Numbered from the stretch's first letter, positions 15,051 through 25,493 are shown. The stretch: DNA of 64,000 nucleotides from Candidatus Nitricoxidivorans perseverans (GCA_030246985.1 CP107246.1:1180282-1244281), one strand, 5' to 3'. Notes: a model not told the origin generated them from the sequence alone. A program made the numbers and translations.

Positions 15051-16026
15051 CGAAATAGCGCGCGCCGCACTGCTTGAAGCGCCGCGTCGAGAAAAGCGCC
15101 TCGCACGGATGGCCGGCCAGGGCGCGAAGATTTTCGATGATGGGCGCGACCTCATCGCGGGATCGTCCATGCACCATGCAGAATAGGTTGTAGGGCCATT
15201 CAGGGAGGTGGCGGCGGCGGCAGTAGCACAGCGTCACGCCCGGCGCGCCAGCCAGGCGCGCGCCGACGGTGGAAATTTCCTCGTCCGGCACGTCGAACAC
15301 CACCATGGCATTGGCCGTGTATCCAAGCTCGCGATGGCGCACGACGACACCGAATCGCTTGATCAGTCCCTGGTCGATCCAGGCGGACAACCGTCCGATG
15401 ACCTCGTCCTCGCTCATGCCGGCCTTTTCAGCCAGCGGAACGAAGGGACGCGCCACCAGGTCGAGCCCCGGTTGCAGGGCGGCCAGCAGCCGACGCTCCG
15501 CGCAGGTCGGATCGACGCGGCTCGCGCCGGCCTCGGGATCGCCGTCGCAGACATGGCCGGCAATCCGCCTCCCGACGCCGCCCAGATCAAAACCGAGATC
15601 GATGTGGAATTCCTCGACCAGGGGCAGGGAAATGACCGGGCAGCCGGTGTCGAGGGCGATGCCGTCCAGCGTGGCCGACAGCGCCTCCGGGGCGGTCGTG
15701 GTGACGACGAACCAGAGGTTGTAGCGGTGCTCGCGTTCGTAGTTGTGGTTGACCTCGGGTCTGGCGCTGACGCGCGCGGCCACTTCGTCCATGCGCTCCG
15801 CCGGCACAGAGAGCGCCGCCAGGGTGCTGGCGCCCAGCCGCCGGGGCGCGAACACGGCGCCGACGCGGCTGACCGCCCCGCGCGCGTGCAGTCTGCGCAG
15901 CGTGTCGAGCACGGTCTCCTCGTCGCTGTCCAGCGCCAGCGCCTTGAAAGGCCGGGCCGTCAGCGGGAAATCACGCTGCCAGTCGTTGAGCAGGCGGAAT
16001 TCGACGGGGGTGTAGGGACAGTCCAT
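15034..16026 (-). CDS. nirDL: Fused heme d1 biosynthesis protein NirDL
   Basis: The 330-residue protein contains two AsnC-like siroheme decarboxylase units in series. The first half (D-type) ends with the Y-E-R-E-H-R-Y-N-L-W-F-V segment. The second half (L-type) contains C-Y-C-R-R-R-H-L-P-E-W-P-Y-N-L-F-C-M-V-H-G-R. In Pseudomonas these are separate NirD and NirL proteins; fusions are known in other denitrifiers. Followed by nirG and nirH it supplies all four subunit types. The gene follows nirF with a 5-nt gap. Confidence 0.87.
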   Translation of the reverse strand: MDCPYTPVEFRLLNDWQRDFPLTARPFKALALDSDEETVLDTLRRLHARGAVSRVGAVFAPRRLGASTLAALSVPAERMDEVAARVSARPEVNHNYEREHRYNLWFVVTTTAPEALSATLDGIALDTGCPVISLPLVEEFHIDLGFDLGGVGRRIAGHVCDGDPEAGASRVDPTCAERRLLAALQPGLDLVARPFVPLAEKAGMSEDEVIGRLSAWIDQGLIKRFGVVVRHRELGYTANAMVVFDVPDEEISTVGARLAGAPGVTLCYCRRRHLPEWPYNLFCMVHGRSRDEVAPIIENLRALAGHPCEALFSTRRFKQCGARYFDAARD

Positions 16027-16031
16027 GTGCG

Positions 16032-17183
16032 TCAGAATCCCGTGCGCGCGGCACGGCTGGTGAAGAAGATCCCCGACGGGCTTTGCGCCGGCAGCGTCGC
16101 CACACGGGCAAATGTCCTCGTGTCGACAATCGAGACCGTGTTGTCGTCACGCGCCGAGAGCCAGACATGCTCGCCGCGCGGCGTGAATTCCATGTGCAGG
16201 ACAGCCTTGCCCGGTTGCAGGGTCTGCACGATCTTTCCGGTCAGGGTGTCGATCACCTGCACCCAGCCGTTGTCGGGAAAGGCGAAGTTGACCCAGACCT
16301 GGCGGCCATCGGGCTGCGCCATGACGAACACCGGCTGGCCCTTCACCTGGACGCGGCCCGTCTCCCGCCACGTCGCGGTATCGACCAGCAACACCTCATG
16401 CCGCCCGATGGCCGGCAGCCAGGCGTTGCGGCCGGCCACAGCCCAGCCGCGCAGGTGCGGCATTTTGTAGACCGGCAGCTTCTCCTGTCCCTTGCCGTAA
16501 TTCTCAAGGATCTTCCGCGCGCCGCCCTCCGTCTGCCATGTGTCGAGCAGCGCGACGCCGTCCTCCCCGAACAATCCGGCGAGATAGTGGCGGCCGTCCG
16601 GCGTCACCAGGCCATCGTAGGGCTGGCTGCCCGCGGGAAACTTTTGGGTCTTCGGCCGGCGCGGGTCGGAAAGATCGGTGATCCATATCTCGCCGACGTC
16701 GAACAGCGCATAGGCGAAACGGTTGCCCGGAAGGTCGGCCAAGCCCACCACCTTGGAGTTTGCCGAGACTTCTGAAAGCGGTTCCAGCGTTTGCGCATCG
16801 AACGCCTTGATGCCGCCCGGCTGGTAGTTCTGCGCCACCACAATCCGGCCGTCCTGCGAGATCGCGCCGCCGATGCTGTTGCCGGCCTGCATGATGCGCT
16901 TCTCGATTTTCGCCAGCAGCAGATCGACCTTCGTCAGCCCGCCGTCGCGGCCGAACACATAGGCATAGCGGCCGTCGCGCGAGAACACCGCCGAAGCGTG
17001 CGAAAGATCGCCCAGCCCTTCGACGCGGGCCAAGACCGATTTGGCTGTGGTGTCGACAATGGCGACGCGCCCGCTGGCCCGTTCGACGATCAGTCCCAGG
17101 TCGCCCGTGCCACGCAGCGGCGGCGTCTGGGCGCAGGCGGCCAGCAGCAGCGCGGCGAAAAGGAAGAGCAACCGCGCCGTCAT
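16032..17183 (-). CDS. nirF: Heme d1 biosynthesis lipoprotein NirF
   Basis: From ATG 17183 the product is 383 residues with a lipoprotein signal (L-F-A-A-L-L-L-A-A-C, lipobox cysteine). An eight-bladed propeller like the d1 domain of NirS follows (V-E-R-A-S-G-R-V-A-I-V-D, Y-A-Y-V-F-G-R-D-G-G). NirF acts in the periplasm in a late step of heme d1 synthesis, the dehydrogenation of precursors. GAGGAGGG precedes the start. The ATG overlaps the nirC stop by 4 nt. Confidence 0.92.
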   Translation of the reverse strand: MTARLLFLFAALLLAACAQTPPLRGTGDLGLIVERASGRVAIVDTTAKSVLARVEGLGDLSHASAVFSRDGRYAYVFGRDGGLTKVDLLLAKIEKRIMQAGNSIGGAISQDGRIVVAQNYQPGGIKAFDAQTLEPLSEVSANSKVVGLADLPGNRFAYALFDVGEIWITDLSDPRRPKTQKFPAGSQPYDGLVTPDGRHYLAGLFGEDGVALLDTWQTEGGARKILENYGKGQEKLPVYKMPHLRGWAVAGRNAWLPAIGRHEVLLVDTATWRETGRVQVKGQPVFVMAQPDGRQVWVNFAFPDNGWVQVIDTLTGKIVQTLQPGKAVLHMEFTPRGEHVWLSARDDNTVSIVDTRTFARVATLPAQSPSGIFFTSRAARTGF

Positions 17184-17515
17184 CGCGATCCCTCCTCGGG
17201 GAATCCGGCCATCAGGCGGCCGACGATCCATTCGGCCTCGGATTCGCTCAGGAATCGGCTCCAGGGCGGCATGGCCGTGCCCGGACGGCCGTAATAGATG
17301 GTGGCGGAAAGGCTCTCCGCCGGTTTGCCGCGCAGTGCCTCGGCTGTCAGCGGCAGGCCCAGGCCCCCCTTGAGGGTCATGCCATGACAGGAGCCGCAGT
17401 CCTGGCGCACGAGGCGCACCAATTCGCCGCGCCGCACCACATCAGGCTCGGCCGCCCGCGCCGATGCGTGCGCCGCAACAACTGCCAGCATGAGGGCGAT
17501 GATGGTCTCTTTCAT
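17180..17515 (-). CDS. nirC: Cytochrome c55x, NirC
   Basis: The 111-residue product starts at ATG 17515 (M-K-E-T-I-I-A-L) with a Sec signal peptide, and carries one heme motif, CGSCH. A methionine in A-M-P-P-W is the likely axial ligand. Small size and position directly before nirF match NirC, which donates electrons to NirS and may take part in heme d1 maturation. A perfect FNR box is centred 42 nt upstream of the start, so the nirC-F-DL-G-H set probably has its own anaerobic promoter. Confidence 0.85.
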   Translation of the reverse strand: MKETIIALMLAVVAAHASARAAEPDVVRRGELVRLVRQDCGSCHGMTLKGGLGLPLTAEALRGKPAESLSATIYYGRPGTAMPPWSRFLSESEAEWIVGRLMAGFPEEGSR

Positions 17516-17550
17516 GGCTGAAGCATCGCGTGCCGGGGCAAACGAGCACA

Positions 17551-17564
17551 TTGATCCGAATCAA
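17551..17564 (-). promoter_or_regulatory. Perfect FNR/Dnr box upstream of nirC
   Basis: TTGAT-CCGA-ATCAA lies between the cupredoxin gene and nirC. Class II placement would put the transcription start near the nirC ATG. It offers a promoter for nirCF-DL-G-H separate from the nirS promoter. Confidence 0.7.
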
Positions 17565-17573
17565 CGCGGTCGA

Positions 17574-17912
17574 TCACTTGATGACCACGATGCGTCCCAG
17601 CATCTCCGGATGGGGTTCGCAGGTGTAGGGATAATTGCCCGGCCGATCGAACGTACGCGACCAGGACTCTCCCGGAAAGAAGCGTTCCGACTCGACCCCG
17701 GCGGCAGAACCCAGGAACACCACGGAGTGGCTTGTGCGCTTCTCGTGGTTCGTCCATTTGACGGTCGTGCCAACCTTGACCGTCAGCTCGGCCGGAGCGA
17801 ACGCATTGCCGACGATGCGGACATCGACCGTTTCGCCGGCAAGGACAGCCGGGGCAGCCGGGAAAATCCCGACCACCCCAACCAGGAGAAAAAGGCGGAA
17901 CACGGCCCCCAC
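17574..17912 (-). CDS. Plastocyanin-like type 1 copper protein
   Basis: The 112-residue product begins at a GTG (17912) 10 nt after the preceding gene and has a Sec signal peptide ending near V-L-A. The cupredoxin ligands are clear: H in R-T-S-H-S-V, then C-E-P-H-P-E-M with Cys, His and Met. Such blue copper proteins carry electrons to nitrite or nitrous oxide reductases. Placement between the NirS partner cytochrome and nirC suggests service to NirS, though NosZ is another possible acceptor. Confidence 0.87.
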   Translation of the reverse strand: MGAVFRLFLLVGVVGIFPAAPAVLAGETVDVRIVGNAFAPAELTVKVGTTVKWTNHEKRTSHSVVFLGSAAGVESERFFPGESWSRTFDRPGNYPYTCEPHPEMLGRIVVIK

Positions 17913-17922
17913 GATGAGTCTC

Positions 17923-18819
17923 TTATTGCTTGGCGGCAGTCACGTCACCCTTGGCATCGATGCCCAGGATATAGCCGAAGGAGACGTGATGGAACCGACC
18001 CTCGGTATGGTCGTCGTGAATGGCGAAGCCGAAGTTGTAGGTCTTGCCGGACGCGAGTGCGACGTCGCCTTCGCCGCCGGCCAGCTTGCGGGTGAAGGTG
18101 ACCACCCACTCGCCGCCCTTGTTCTCACCGGATGCCGAGACGAGAGCCTTGTCGCCTTCCATCACGCGCTTGTCGGCGACATGGCCGTCCGTACCCTTGT
18201 TGGTCTTGCTCTTCCATTGCACGATGTCGTAATACTTGCCGCTCTTCAGGTCGGCGCCGACGACGTACTTGGTCTTCTTGTCGTCCTTGGCGTTTGGCAT
18301 GGTGCGCGAATCCTCGTGGCAGGTAGCCCAGCAGCCGCCCGCCTTGGACATGTCGACTTCCTTGCCCTTCGCGTTCTTCACCATGATACCGTCATTGGCC
18401 AGCATGAAGGCGAGCTTGACGGCGTTGTCCTTGTCCATCTTCGGGCCGCCGCCGGGCGGCTGTTTCCACGAGAAGCGCAGATACAGATTCGTTCCGTCGT
18501 GCGCGGCCTGGACGTTCACCGGGATGGCGTGCACCTTGCCCTTGATCGGCTTGGGCTCGATCTTCTCGCCGCTGGTCATCTTCTGGCCGATGTCGGCGAC
18601 TTCCTCTTCGTGGCAGCCGGTGCAGGTCTCGCCCTTGAGCAGACCCTTGGCGCCGCTGTGTTCGAGACCGGCCATGATCCACTCGACCGGGGATGCGCCC
18701 GGATAGATGGCGGTCAGCTTCCTCGTCGGCGCCTTGTTCCAATCCGGCGCCGCCTGGACGCCGCCGGCGGCGCAGAGCAGGAGCGCGGCGATCGGGGTGG
18801 CGAGCAGTGTCTTGTGCAT
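17923..18819 (-). CDS. Cytochrome c with ethylbenzene dehydrogenase-type heme domain
   Basis: From ATG 18819 (M-H-K-T-L-L-A) the protein is 298 residues with a signal peptide. A c-type heme motif, CTGCH, near residues 64-68 is followed by an EB_dh-like beta domain, related to the heme b subunit of ethylbenzene and DMSO-type dehydrogenases. A second cysteine pair reads C-W-A-T-C-H, that is C-x3-C-H rather than the standard C-x2-C-H. AGGAG precedes the start. The gene directly follows nirS and ends the nirS transcript region with the cupredoxin. It probably passes electrons to NirS, from position only. Confidence 0.8.
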   Translation of the reverse strand: MHKTLLATPIAALLLCAAGGVQAAPDWNKAPTRKLTAIYPGASPVEWIMAGLEHSGAKGLLKGETCTGCHEEEVADIGQKMTSGEKIEPKPIKGKVHAIPVNVQAAHDGTNLYLRFSWKQPPGGGPKMDKDNAVKLAFMLANDGIMVKNAKGKEVDMSKAGGCWATCHEDSRTMPNAKDDKKTKYVVGADLKSGKYYDIVQWKSKTNKGTDGHVADKRVMEGDKALVSASGENKGGEWVVTFTRKLAGGEGDVALASGKTYNFGFAIHDDHTEGRFHHVSFGYILGIDAKGDVTAAKQ

Positions 18820-18845
18820 TTCAGACTCCTTGTATCTGTGAGAAA

Positions 18846-18879
18846 AACCGGGAGCTCCATGATACTGGAGCCCCCGGTT
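18846..18879 (-). terminator. Stem-loop downstream of nirS
   Basis: A 14-bp stem with one mismatch (18846-18859 with 18866-18879) and a 6-nt loop stands 20 nt after the nirS stop. A short U-run follows on the minus strand. It probably partly terminates transcription so that nirS mRNA exceeds that of the cytochrome and cupredoxin genes. Confidence 0.65.
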
Positions 18880-18898
18880 CCGGTGCGGCAATGCTGGA

Positions 18899-20587
<1,689 letters not shown>

Positions 20588-20668
20588 TTATCGATCCCCT
20601 TCGGCTATGGAAAAAAGGCGTTCTAGCGCCTTGGCTCGCAAGCTTCCGCCTCCCCCAACCCCGTTTCA

Positions 20669-20682
20669 TTGATTCCGGTCAA
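20669..20682 (-). promoter_or_regulatory. FNR/Dnr box upstream of nirS
   Basis: TTGAT-TCCG-GTCAA has one mismatch to TTGAT-N4-ATCAA. Its centre is 88 nt upstream of the nirS start, which fits activation at -41.5 with a leader of about 47 nt. Confidence 0.65.
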
Positions 20683-20758
20683 GAACTATCCGTATTGCCA
20701 ATGACAGGAGCGTGGTATTGTCCAGCGCTGTCCGGGATACGCCGCACAACCGATCATC

Positions 20759-21307
20759 ATGTTGCCCCTGCACTGGAAATCCTCGCCGCCCTCCGCGCCG
20801 GCGGAACGCCCCCTGCGCCATCCGGGTTCCCTGACGGCCCGGCTGGCCCGCCTGGGCAGGGTCACGGTGGATGTGCTGAAAAGCCGATCGCACCCCGCCA
20901 GCCAGGATGAGGCGGGAGGACTAGGGCTCCCCCGGCCAGGGTTGCGCCTCTATGTGCGCCGGGTCTGCGTTCGGCTGGACGGGAGGCCTGCCGTGCTGGC
21001 CGAAAGCGTGGCCACCCTAAAGGGCGTCACCGGACCATGGAAAGGATTGCGGCGCCTGGGCAATCGGCCGCTCGCCGCCCTGCTGTGGAGCGACCCGCGC
21101 ATTCGGCGCGGCCCCTTCCAGTATGCCCGCCTGCCCACCGCGCATCCCCTGATGCGACAGCCATGGGTCGAAGGCCCCTTGCCGGCCCGCCGTTCATGTT
21201 TCTGGCTGCACGGCCACCCGCTGCTCGTCATGGAGGCCTTCGTCGGCCTGCCATGGCGCCAAGCCGGCCTGCTGCCGCGGCGCCGGCATTGGATGTTGGG
21301 GAAATAG
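20759..21307 (+). CDS. ubiC: Chorismate--pyruvate lyase
   Basis: UbiC splits chorismate into 4-hydroxybenzoate and pyruvate, the first step of ubiquinone synthesis. The 182-residue protein shows the family signature L-R-L-Y-V-R-R-V-C-V-R, followed by A-E-S-V-A-T and the L-G-N-R-P-L-A-A-L-L-W-S-D-P segment. It diverges from nirS. The stop codon is 1 bp from the left attachment repeat of the integrative element; before insertion it would have faced tRNA-Leu. Confidence 0.85.
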   Translation: MLPLHWKSSPPSAPAERPLRHPGSLTARLARLGRVTVDVLKSRSHPASQDEAGGLGLPRPGLRLYVRRVCVRLDGRPAVLAESVATLKGVTGPWKGLRRLGNRPLAALLWSDPRIRRGPFQYARLPTAHPLMRQPWVEGPLPARRSCFWLHGHPLLVMEAFVGLPWRQAGLLPRRRHWMLGK

Positions 21308-21308
21308 G

Positions 21309-21331
21309 GATGGTGCCGGGAGAGGGACTCG
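21309..21331. repeat. Distal attachment repeat (att), ubiC side
   Basis: These 23 bp repeat the CCA end and part of the T-stem of tRNA-Leu seen at 27503-27525. They mark the far end of the integrated element. Confidence 0.9.
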
Positions 21332-21387
21332 CATACTTACCGAACGCCCTTATTTCATGGTGATCAGACGATGCGGTTTTCCAGACC

Positions 21388-21640
21388 TACCCCCATAACT
21401 ACCCCCAGAAGGTAGGCGCTACCCCCGAATCCAAGGCCTCACCGTATCGCCAGCGCCGACTTTCCACAGGGCGAGGCGGGGGTATTCGTCGGCAGGCGGG
21501 GCGGGTCAGTAGGGGACCGGACGACAAGCCGCGCACGGCAAAGCCCCCCGGGGGTAGGGGGCGGGGGGCATGGGCCAAAGGTGTTGGTATTGGGGACATT
21601 ACCCCCGGCGACCAATTTTTTGCGCTGGCGGAATACCCCC
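21388..21640. repeat. TACCCCC heptamer array, left arm of the integrative element
   Basis: TACCCCC occurs at 21388, 21400, 21420, 21600 and 21634 on the plus strand, and in reverse at 21478. The stretch 21332-21708 contains no convincing gene. Heptamers near both att sites suggest arm-type binding sites for the integrase or its directionality factor, which is inference. Confidence 0.6.
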
Positions 21641-21708
21641 CCCCGGGGGGGCTGCACAATTTTTCGTTATTGCCGGGGCTGGGTGCGCGAGAACTTTTTT
21701 GCGGAATT

Positions 21709-22236
21709 TCACCGCACCTTCGGCGGCCGGCCGCGTTTTCGCCTCGGCGCATCCAATCGCGCCAGCAGTTCATAACCGGCGCAATCGTCGCGCTCGATGA
21801 TCGGCCAGACGGCATCGGCGGCAGCTTGCAGGCGCTCGAATGTCGGCCAGCGCATCCATTTCGGCTTTCCACCGAGGCGGTGAATGTCGATCTTGGCACG
21901 GCGCCATATCTTCTCGGCACGGCGAACTGCGCGGCGGCTGGGGCTTTCGCTTGTCGTTCGGTAGCGGGCATCGGTGCATCGGCAGCAATGGCCTTCGCCC
22001 GCGCGCAAATACAGCACGCGAACGGCACGGCCGCAGGTCGCACAAACAAGGCGCGGCACACGGCAGAAGCCGACGGGGATGCGGATCAGGCGCGCGGTGT
22101 AGTGTCGCCCCGCCGCCGTCAGGAATACCGGCCCCGGCGGGTGCGACTTGCAATCACCGACGGCAAGGCGCGGCAGTTCGTCAAAATAGGGCCGGCTACT
22201 GCGCCGGCCATGCCAGCCGGAAAACGTGCCGCCCAT
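21709..22236 (-). CDS. Zinc-ribbon protein of unknown function in the element
   Basis: The 175-residue protein has two CxxC pairs (C-A-T-C-G and C-C-R-C-T) separated by about 17 residues, forming a likely zinc ribbon. A basic helix with A-R-Y-R-T-T-S-E-S and R-R-A-E-K-I-W-R-R and a strongly basic C-terminus follow. Related proteins with this layout are common in integrated elements and prophages of proteobacteria, without known function. It is the last gene of the element's leftward run. Confidence 0.6.
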   Translation of the reverse strand: MGGTFSGWHGRRSSRPYFDELPRLAVGDCKSHPPGPVFLTAAGRHYTARLIRIPVGFCRVPRLVCATCGRAVRVLYLRAGEGHCCRCTDARYRTTSESPSRRAVRRAEKIWRRAKIDIHRLGGKPKWMRWPTFERLQAAADAVWPIIERDDCAGYELLARLDAPRRKRGRPPKVR

Positions 22237-22281
22237 GTTAGTTAGCAGTTAGGTCGCGGGCTTCGCATGAATCGGGGAAAT

Positions 22282-22665
22282 TCAGATGACATTCATTTCC
22301 TCGGAGCGGTCGCAGTCCGTGATTAGCGATAACTCGAAGATCGCCCAATCCGGGTCGGCAATGATGGCGGCGAATACTTCCTCTAGCAGCGTATGCCCGC
22401 GCAGTAGTTCTACGATGGTGGCTCGTTCCTCGGCGGTCGGTTCCCGCTTCGGTCGGTTCCTGTTCAGCCAATGCAATAGCTTCCCGGGCCAGAATGCCCC
22501 GGCCGTCCAATTCTCGTCGGCTGCCTTGGCCCAGACGGCGGCCGGCGTATTCTGGGCATGCCAAACCAGCATGCGCCCCAGTCGCTCCACGGCGACGCGC
22601 AGTTCGTCGCCGTCGTTTGTAGGAATGGACATATTGAAGTCCTCAATGGAGATAACGTTTGCCAT
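22282..22665 (-). CDS. Hypothetical protein in the element
   Basis: The 127-residue product starts at ATG 22665 with a GAGGT site. It is mildly acidic and probably helical and soluble, and no recognised domain is seen. Its start lies 23 nt inside the preceding gene, so it is part of the same operon as the primase. Confidence 0.55.
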   Translation of the reverse strand: MANVISIEDFNMSIPTNDGDELRVAVERLGRMLVWHAQNTPAAVWAKAADENWTAGAFWPGKLLHWLNRNRPKREPTAEERATIVELLRGHTLLEEVFAAIIADPDWAIFELSLITDCDRSEEMNVI

Positions 22666-22939
22666 GCTGGATCACCTCTAAGTAAGCCAGCCGCTCCGCC
22701 TCTTGGCGGGGATAGCCGGCGTCGAATTCAGAAATTCCGGCACGTTCCTCGAACCATTCTTGATCGAAGGGTGCCGCCGTGTCGCCAGCGCCGACTATTG
22801 GCGCAGGGGCATGCGTTTTCTGAAAATGCGCCCCGTGGCTACTGTCAAAACTGCCATAAGGGAGTTTTGGCAGCTTTGGCAGTTCGGTAGGTAGGCGTTT
22901 TCCAGAATCGAGGTTTTTCAATCGTTCGAGGTAGCTCAT
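22643..22939 (-). CDS. Small hypothetical protein coupled to the primase
   Basis: The 98-residue product (M-S-Y-L-E-R-L-K-N-L) overlaps the primase stop by 4 nt. The segment L-P-K-L-P-K-L-P-Y-G-S-F-D is a pattern often seen in short proteins of integrative elements. The function is unknown. Confidence 0.6.
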   Translation of the reverse strand: MSYLERLKNLDSGKRLPTELPKLPKLPYGSFDSSHGAHFQKTHAPAPIVGAGDTAAPFDQEWFEERAGISEFDAGYPRQEAERLAYLEVIQHGKRYLH

Positions 22940-25482
22940 GCGAACCCCCTCGGATTGACGGTGTAGATCGTGGCCGGTCGGCCGCCGGTGTCGGCCTTTG
23001 TCGTGGTCGCCAGCCAGTCGAAGTCCACCAGCAGGCGCAAGGCGTCGGCAACCTGTTCGCGGTCGGCCAGCATGGCCCAGCCCGGCCGCCAAACTTCGCG
23101 GCTGGAAAATTCCCGTTTCAGATCACCCTTGCGGATTCTGGAAATGATCGCCTTCGCCGCCGCCACCTCCGGCACGGTCACGCTGCCATAAGCCCGGCGC
23201 GCATGGGTTTCGAGATACTCGGCCCATGCCAGGGCTTGCAGCGTCGCCCGCTCGGATACCGGGCCGGTGCCATTGCTGGCAAGGTGCAGGATCAGCGCCA
23301 GCGAAGGAACCAGCTTCCGGTATTTCGCAAGATGCGATTCCAGCGCCGGGTGCAGATCGCCGCCGCGAAGTCGTGCTTCCAGATCGGTGCGCCATTCGAG
23401 GAACAGGCCCAGCGCGGCATCATCGAACCGCAGATAGGGAATGCCTTCCAGCTCGCCGTCGTGGTCGGTGTCCTGTAGCGCGCCGACGGTCGCCGGGTCG
23501 AGCTTGTCGAGATACTCGAAAACCCGGTGCGCTTCTTTCTTGGCGGTGCTGTCAGGCCACCTATCCACGTTCTGCCATTCGCCGCCGGTGTCGGGCCATA
23601 CCAGCAGGCCGAAACGCTGTATCAGGCCATCGTCGCCCGCGCCGCCCTTTACCGCATGGCGAATATATTCGGCGATGCGGCCCGGTTGCGTCGAACCCAG
23701 CAGGGACAGGCAAACCGCCGGAATATGCAGGTTCAGGCCTCTGCCAATACGGTCAAAAGTGTAGCTGCTATCACCGTTCCAGCCTGTCAGATAGAACCCG
23801 CGCGCCTCGGCTTGATCTTCGCGGTCGAGACTGCGAAGCAGGGAAACCAGTTCGTCCCGATGCACCAGCAGGCCGTTATGGTTTTGCCGGTGCAGTTCGC
23901 CCAGCGATGCCGCGTTGCTATCTACGGCGATGTAACGGCGCAGGGCCGGGGCTTCCGGCTCCTCGGTATCCAACAGGTGCGAAACGTCGGCACCGGGCAT
24001 CTTGCCCAGCAGCTTGCGCGCCGACTTTTCGCCTTCTTCGGCGCGCAGCTTCGCCGTGCGAATGGCTATGCGATGCTGCTCCATGTCTGATTGATGCGCC
24101 TCGGTCGCCACCGCCGCCAGTCGCTTGATCGGCGACAGCGCAGCTTCAAGCGAAGGGCTTTTCAGCACGCTCGGCCGGCCGATGATAAGCGCCCATTGAT
24201 TCGGCGTCACCGTCCAGTCGGTGCGGGCTTGCGGGCGAATGCCCAGCTTGCGTCCAATGATCGAACCCAGCCCGGCCATGATCGCCGCCGCCACAAAGTC
24301 CGGGGCGCATTGAACCCGTTCGCAAATATCCTTTGCCCACGGTGTCAGGGTATCAGGCAGCAGGGCATAGTCGAACGCGGCCACCGGCAGCAGGCCATCG
24401 GGAAGCGGCAGCGGCTCTTGCCAGCCGTCAGAATCGGCCTTTGGCGCGCTTGCCGTGGTCGGCGAAGGGGAAGGCATGGGCGCGCTCGTTTGCGTGCCTT
24501 GCATGGCCTTCTCGATAGCCTGCTTAACGGCGTCAGCGCCGCGCAGGCGGGCCAGGTCGTTGAAGTCCGAAGGCGCGCCGTCGGTCGCCAGTTCCTCCAC
24601 TGTGAAGGCCGGTAGCGTCACCAGCCCGCCGACGGCGCGCGCCACCTCGGTCGCCGCTTTCTGCCCGGTGCCGGACTTGTCGAAGTCGCCCGCGATGATG
24701 ATGCGCGCAGCAGGAAACTTTCCGCGCAGGTATTCGGCGACGGCGCGCAAGTTGCCGGCGTTGAAGGCCACTATTGCGGGCAGGTCGGTCGCCTCTCGAA
24801 TGCTTGCCGCCGTCGCGAAGCCCTCGGCGATCACCAGCGCGCCGCGCGTCTTGATTTCGTCGGGGGTGCCGATGGCGAAATATCCGCCCGCGACCTTCCC
24901 GCCCGGCAGGAATCGCTTGTCGCCGCTTTCGTCAATGAACTGCGCCGATGCGATTTCACCCGCGACTCGAACAGGGATCACCAGCCGGCCATCGTGCAGG
25001 CGCGCGCCATGGGGCTTGATGCCCTTGCACCGGAGATATGCGAAGTCGGCCTGTGCTGGCGGGGACTTCTCCCAGATCGCGGCCGCCTTCTTCGCGGCTT
25101 CGGCATGCTGGCGGGCTTCCTCGGCTTTCGCTTCGGCGACGGCCTGCTCGCGCTTGCGGTCGCGTTCGCGCCGCTCGGCATCGGTCAAGGTGCGGCCGTC
25201 GTCGGCAAAAAACGGGCGCGATTCGCCGCCCTTCCAGTTCCAAGCGATGCCGCCCTCGCCATCGGCGAAAAGTTTAATGCGTCCGTCGCCCTTGCCGTGC
25301 GGGTCGCCGTCAACATCGGTTTCATGGAATCGGCCATCGGCGGGAACTTCCTTATAGACGATGCCAACGCCGGCGCACGCGGCTAGTGCAGCTTCGCGAA
25401 TGCTATAATTCCGAACAGATTGATTGACTGCAACTATCTCGCCCCGGCCCGCCAGCCGGGGTTTTTGTTGGGGGGTATTCAT
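22936..25482 (-). CDS. TOPRIM/DUF3987 primase-helicase of the element
   Basis: The 848-residue protein has an N-terminal zinc-poor primase-like region and a TOPRIM domain (A-E-G-F-A-T-A and A-G-D-F-D-K-S-G). A linker follows from about residue 330, then a DUF3987 ATPase half with a P-loop-like G-R-P-S-V-L-K-S-P and an acidic L-V-H-R-D-E-L. Such proteins are thought to start replication of P4-like satellites and other integrative elements. The start at ATG 25482 is 11 nt after the alpA stop. Confidence 0.82.
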   Translation of the reverse strand: MNTPQQKPRLAGRGEIVAVNQSVRNYSIREAALAACAGVGIVYKEVPADGRFHETDVDGDPHGKGDGRIKLFADGEGGIAWNWKGGESRPFFADDGRTLTDAERRERDRKREQAVAEAKAEEARQHAEAAKKAAAIWEKSPPAQADFAYLRCKGIKPHGARLHDGRLVIPVRVAGEIASAQFIDESGDKRFLPGGKVAGGYFAIGTPDEIKTRGALVIAEGFATAASIREATDLPAIVAFNAGNLRAVAEYLRGKFPAARIIIAGDFDKSGTGQKAATEVARAVGGLVTLPAFTVEELATDGAPSDFNDLARLRGADAVKQAIEKAMQGTQTSAPMPSPSPTTASAPKADSDGWQEPLPLPDGLLPVAAFDYALLPDTLTPWAKDICERVQCAPDFVAAAIMAGLGSIIGRKLGIRPQARTDWTVTPNQWALIIGRPSVLKSPSLEAALSPIKRLAAVATEAHQSDMEQHRIAIRTAKLRAEEGEKSARKLLGKMPGADVSHLLDTEEPEAPALRRYIAVDSNAASLGELHRQNHNGLLVHRDELVSLLRSLDREDQAEARGFYLTGWNGDSSYTFDRIGRGLNLHIPAVCLSLLGSTQPGRIAEYIRHAVKGGAGDDGLIQRFGLLVWPDTGGEWQNVDRWPDSTAKKEAHRVFEYLDKLDPATVGALQDTDHDGELEGIPYLRFDDAALGLFLEWRTDLEARLRGGDLHPALESHLAKYRKLVPSLALILHLASNGTGPVSERATLQALAWAEYLETHARRAYGSVTVPEVAAAKAIISRIRKGDLKREFSSREVWRPGWAMLADREQVADALRLLVDFDWLATTTKADTGGRPATIYTVNPRGFA

Positions 25483-25493
25483 AGATCGCCCCC

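Noticed and set aside
21388-21640. CRISPR array from the repeated TACCCCC units
   Set aside because: The units are 7 bp with irregular spacing and occur in both orientations, and no cas genes are near.
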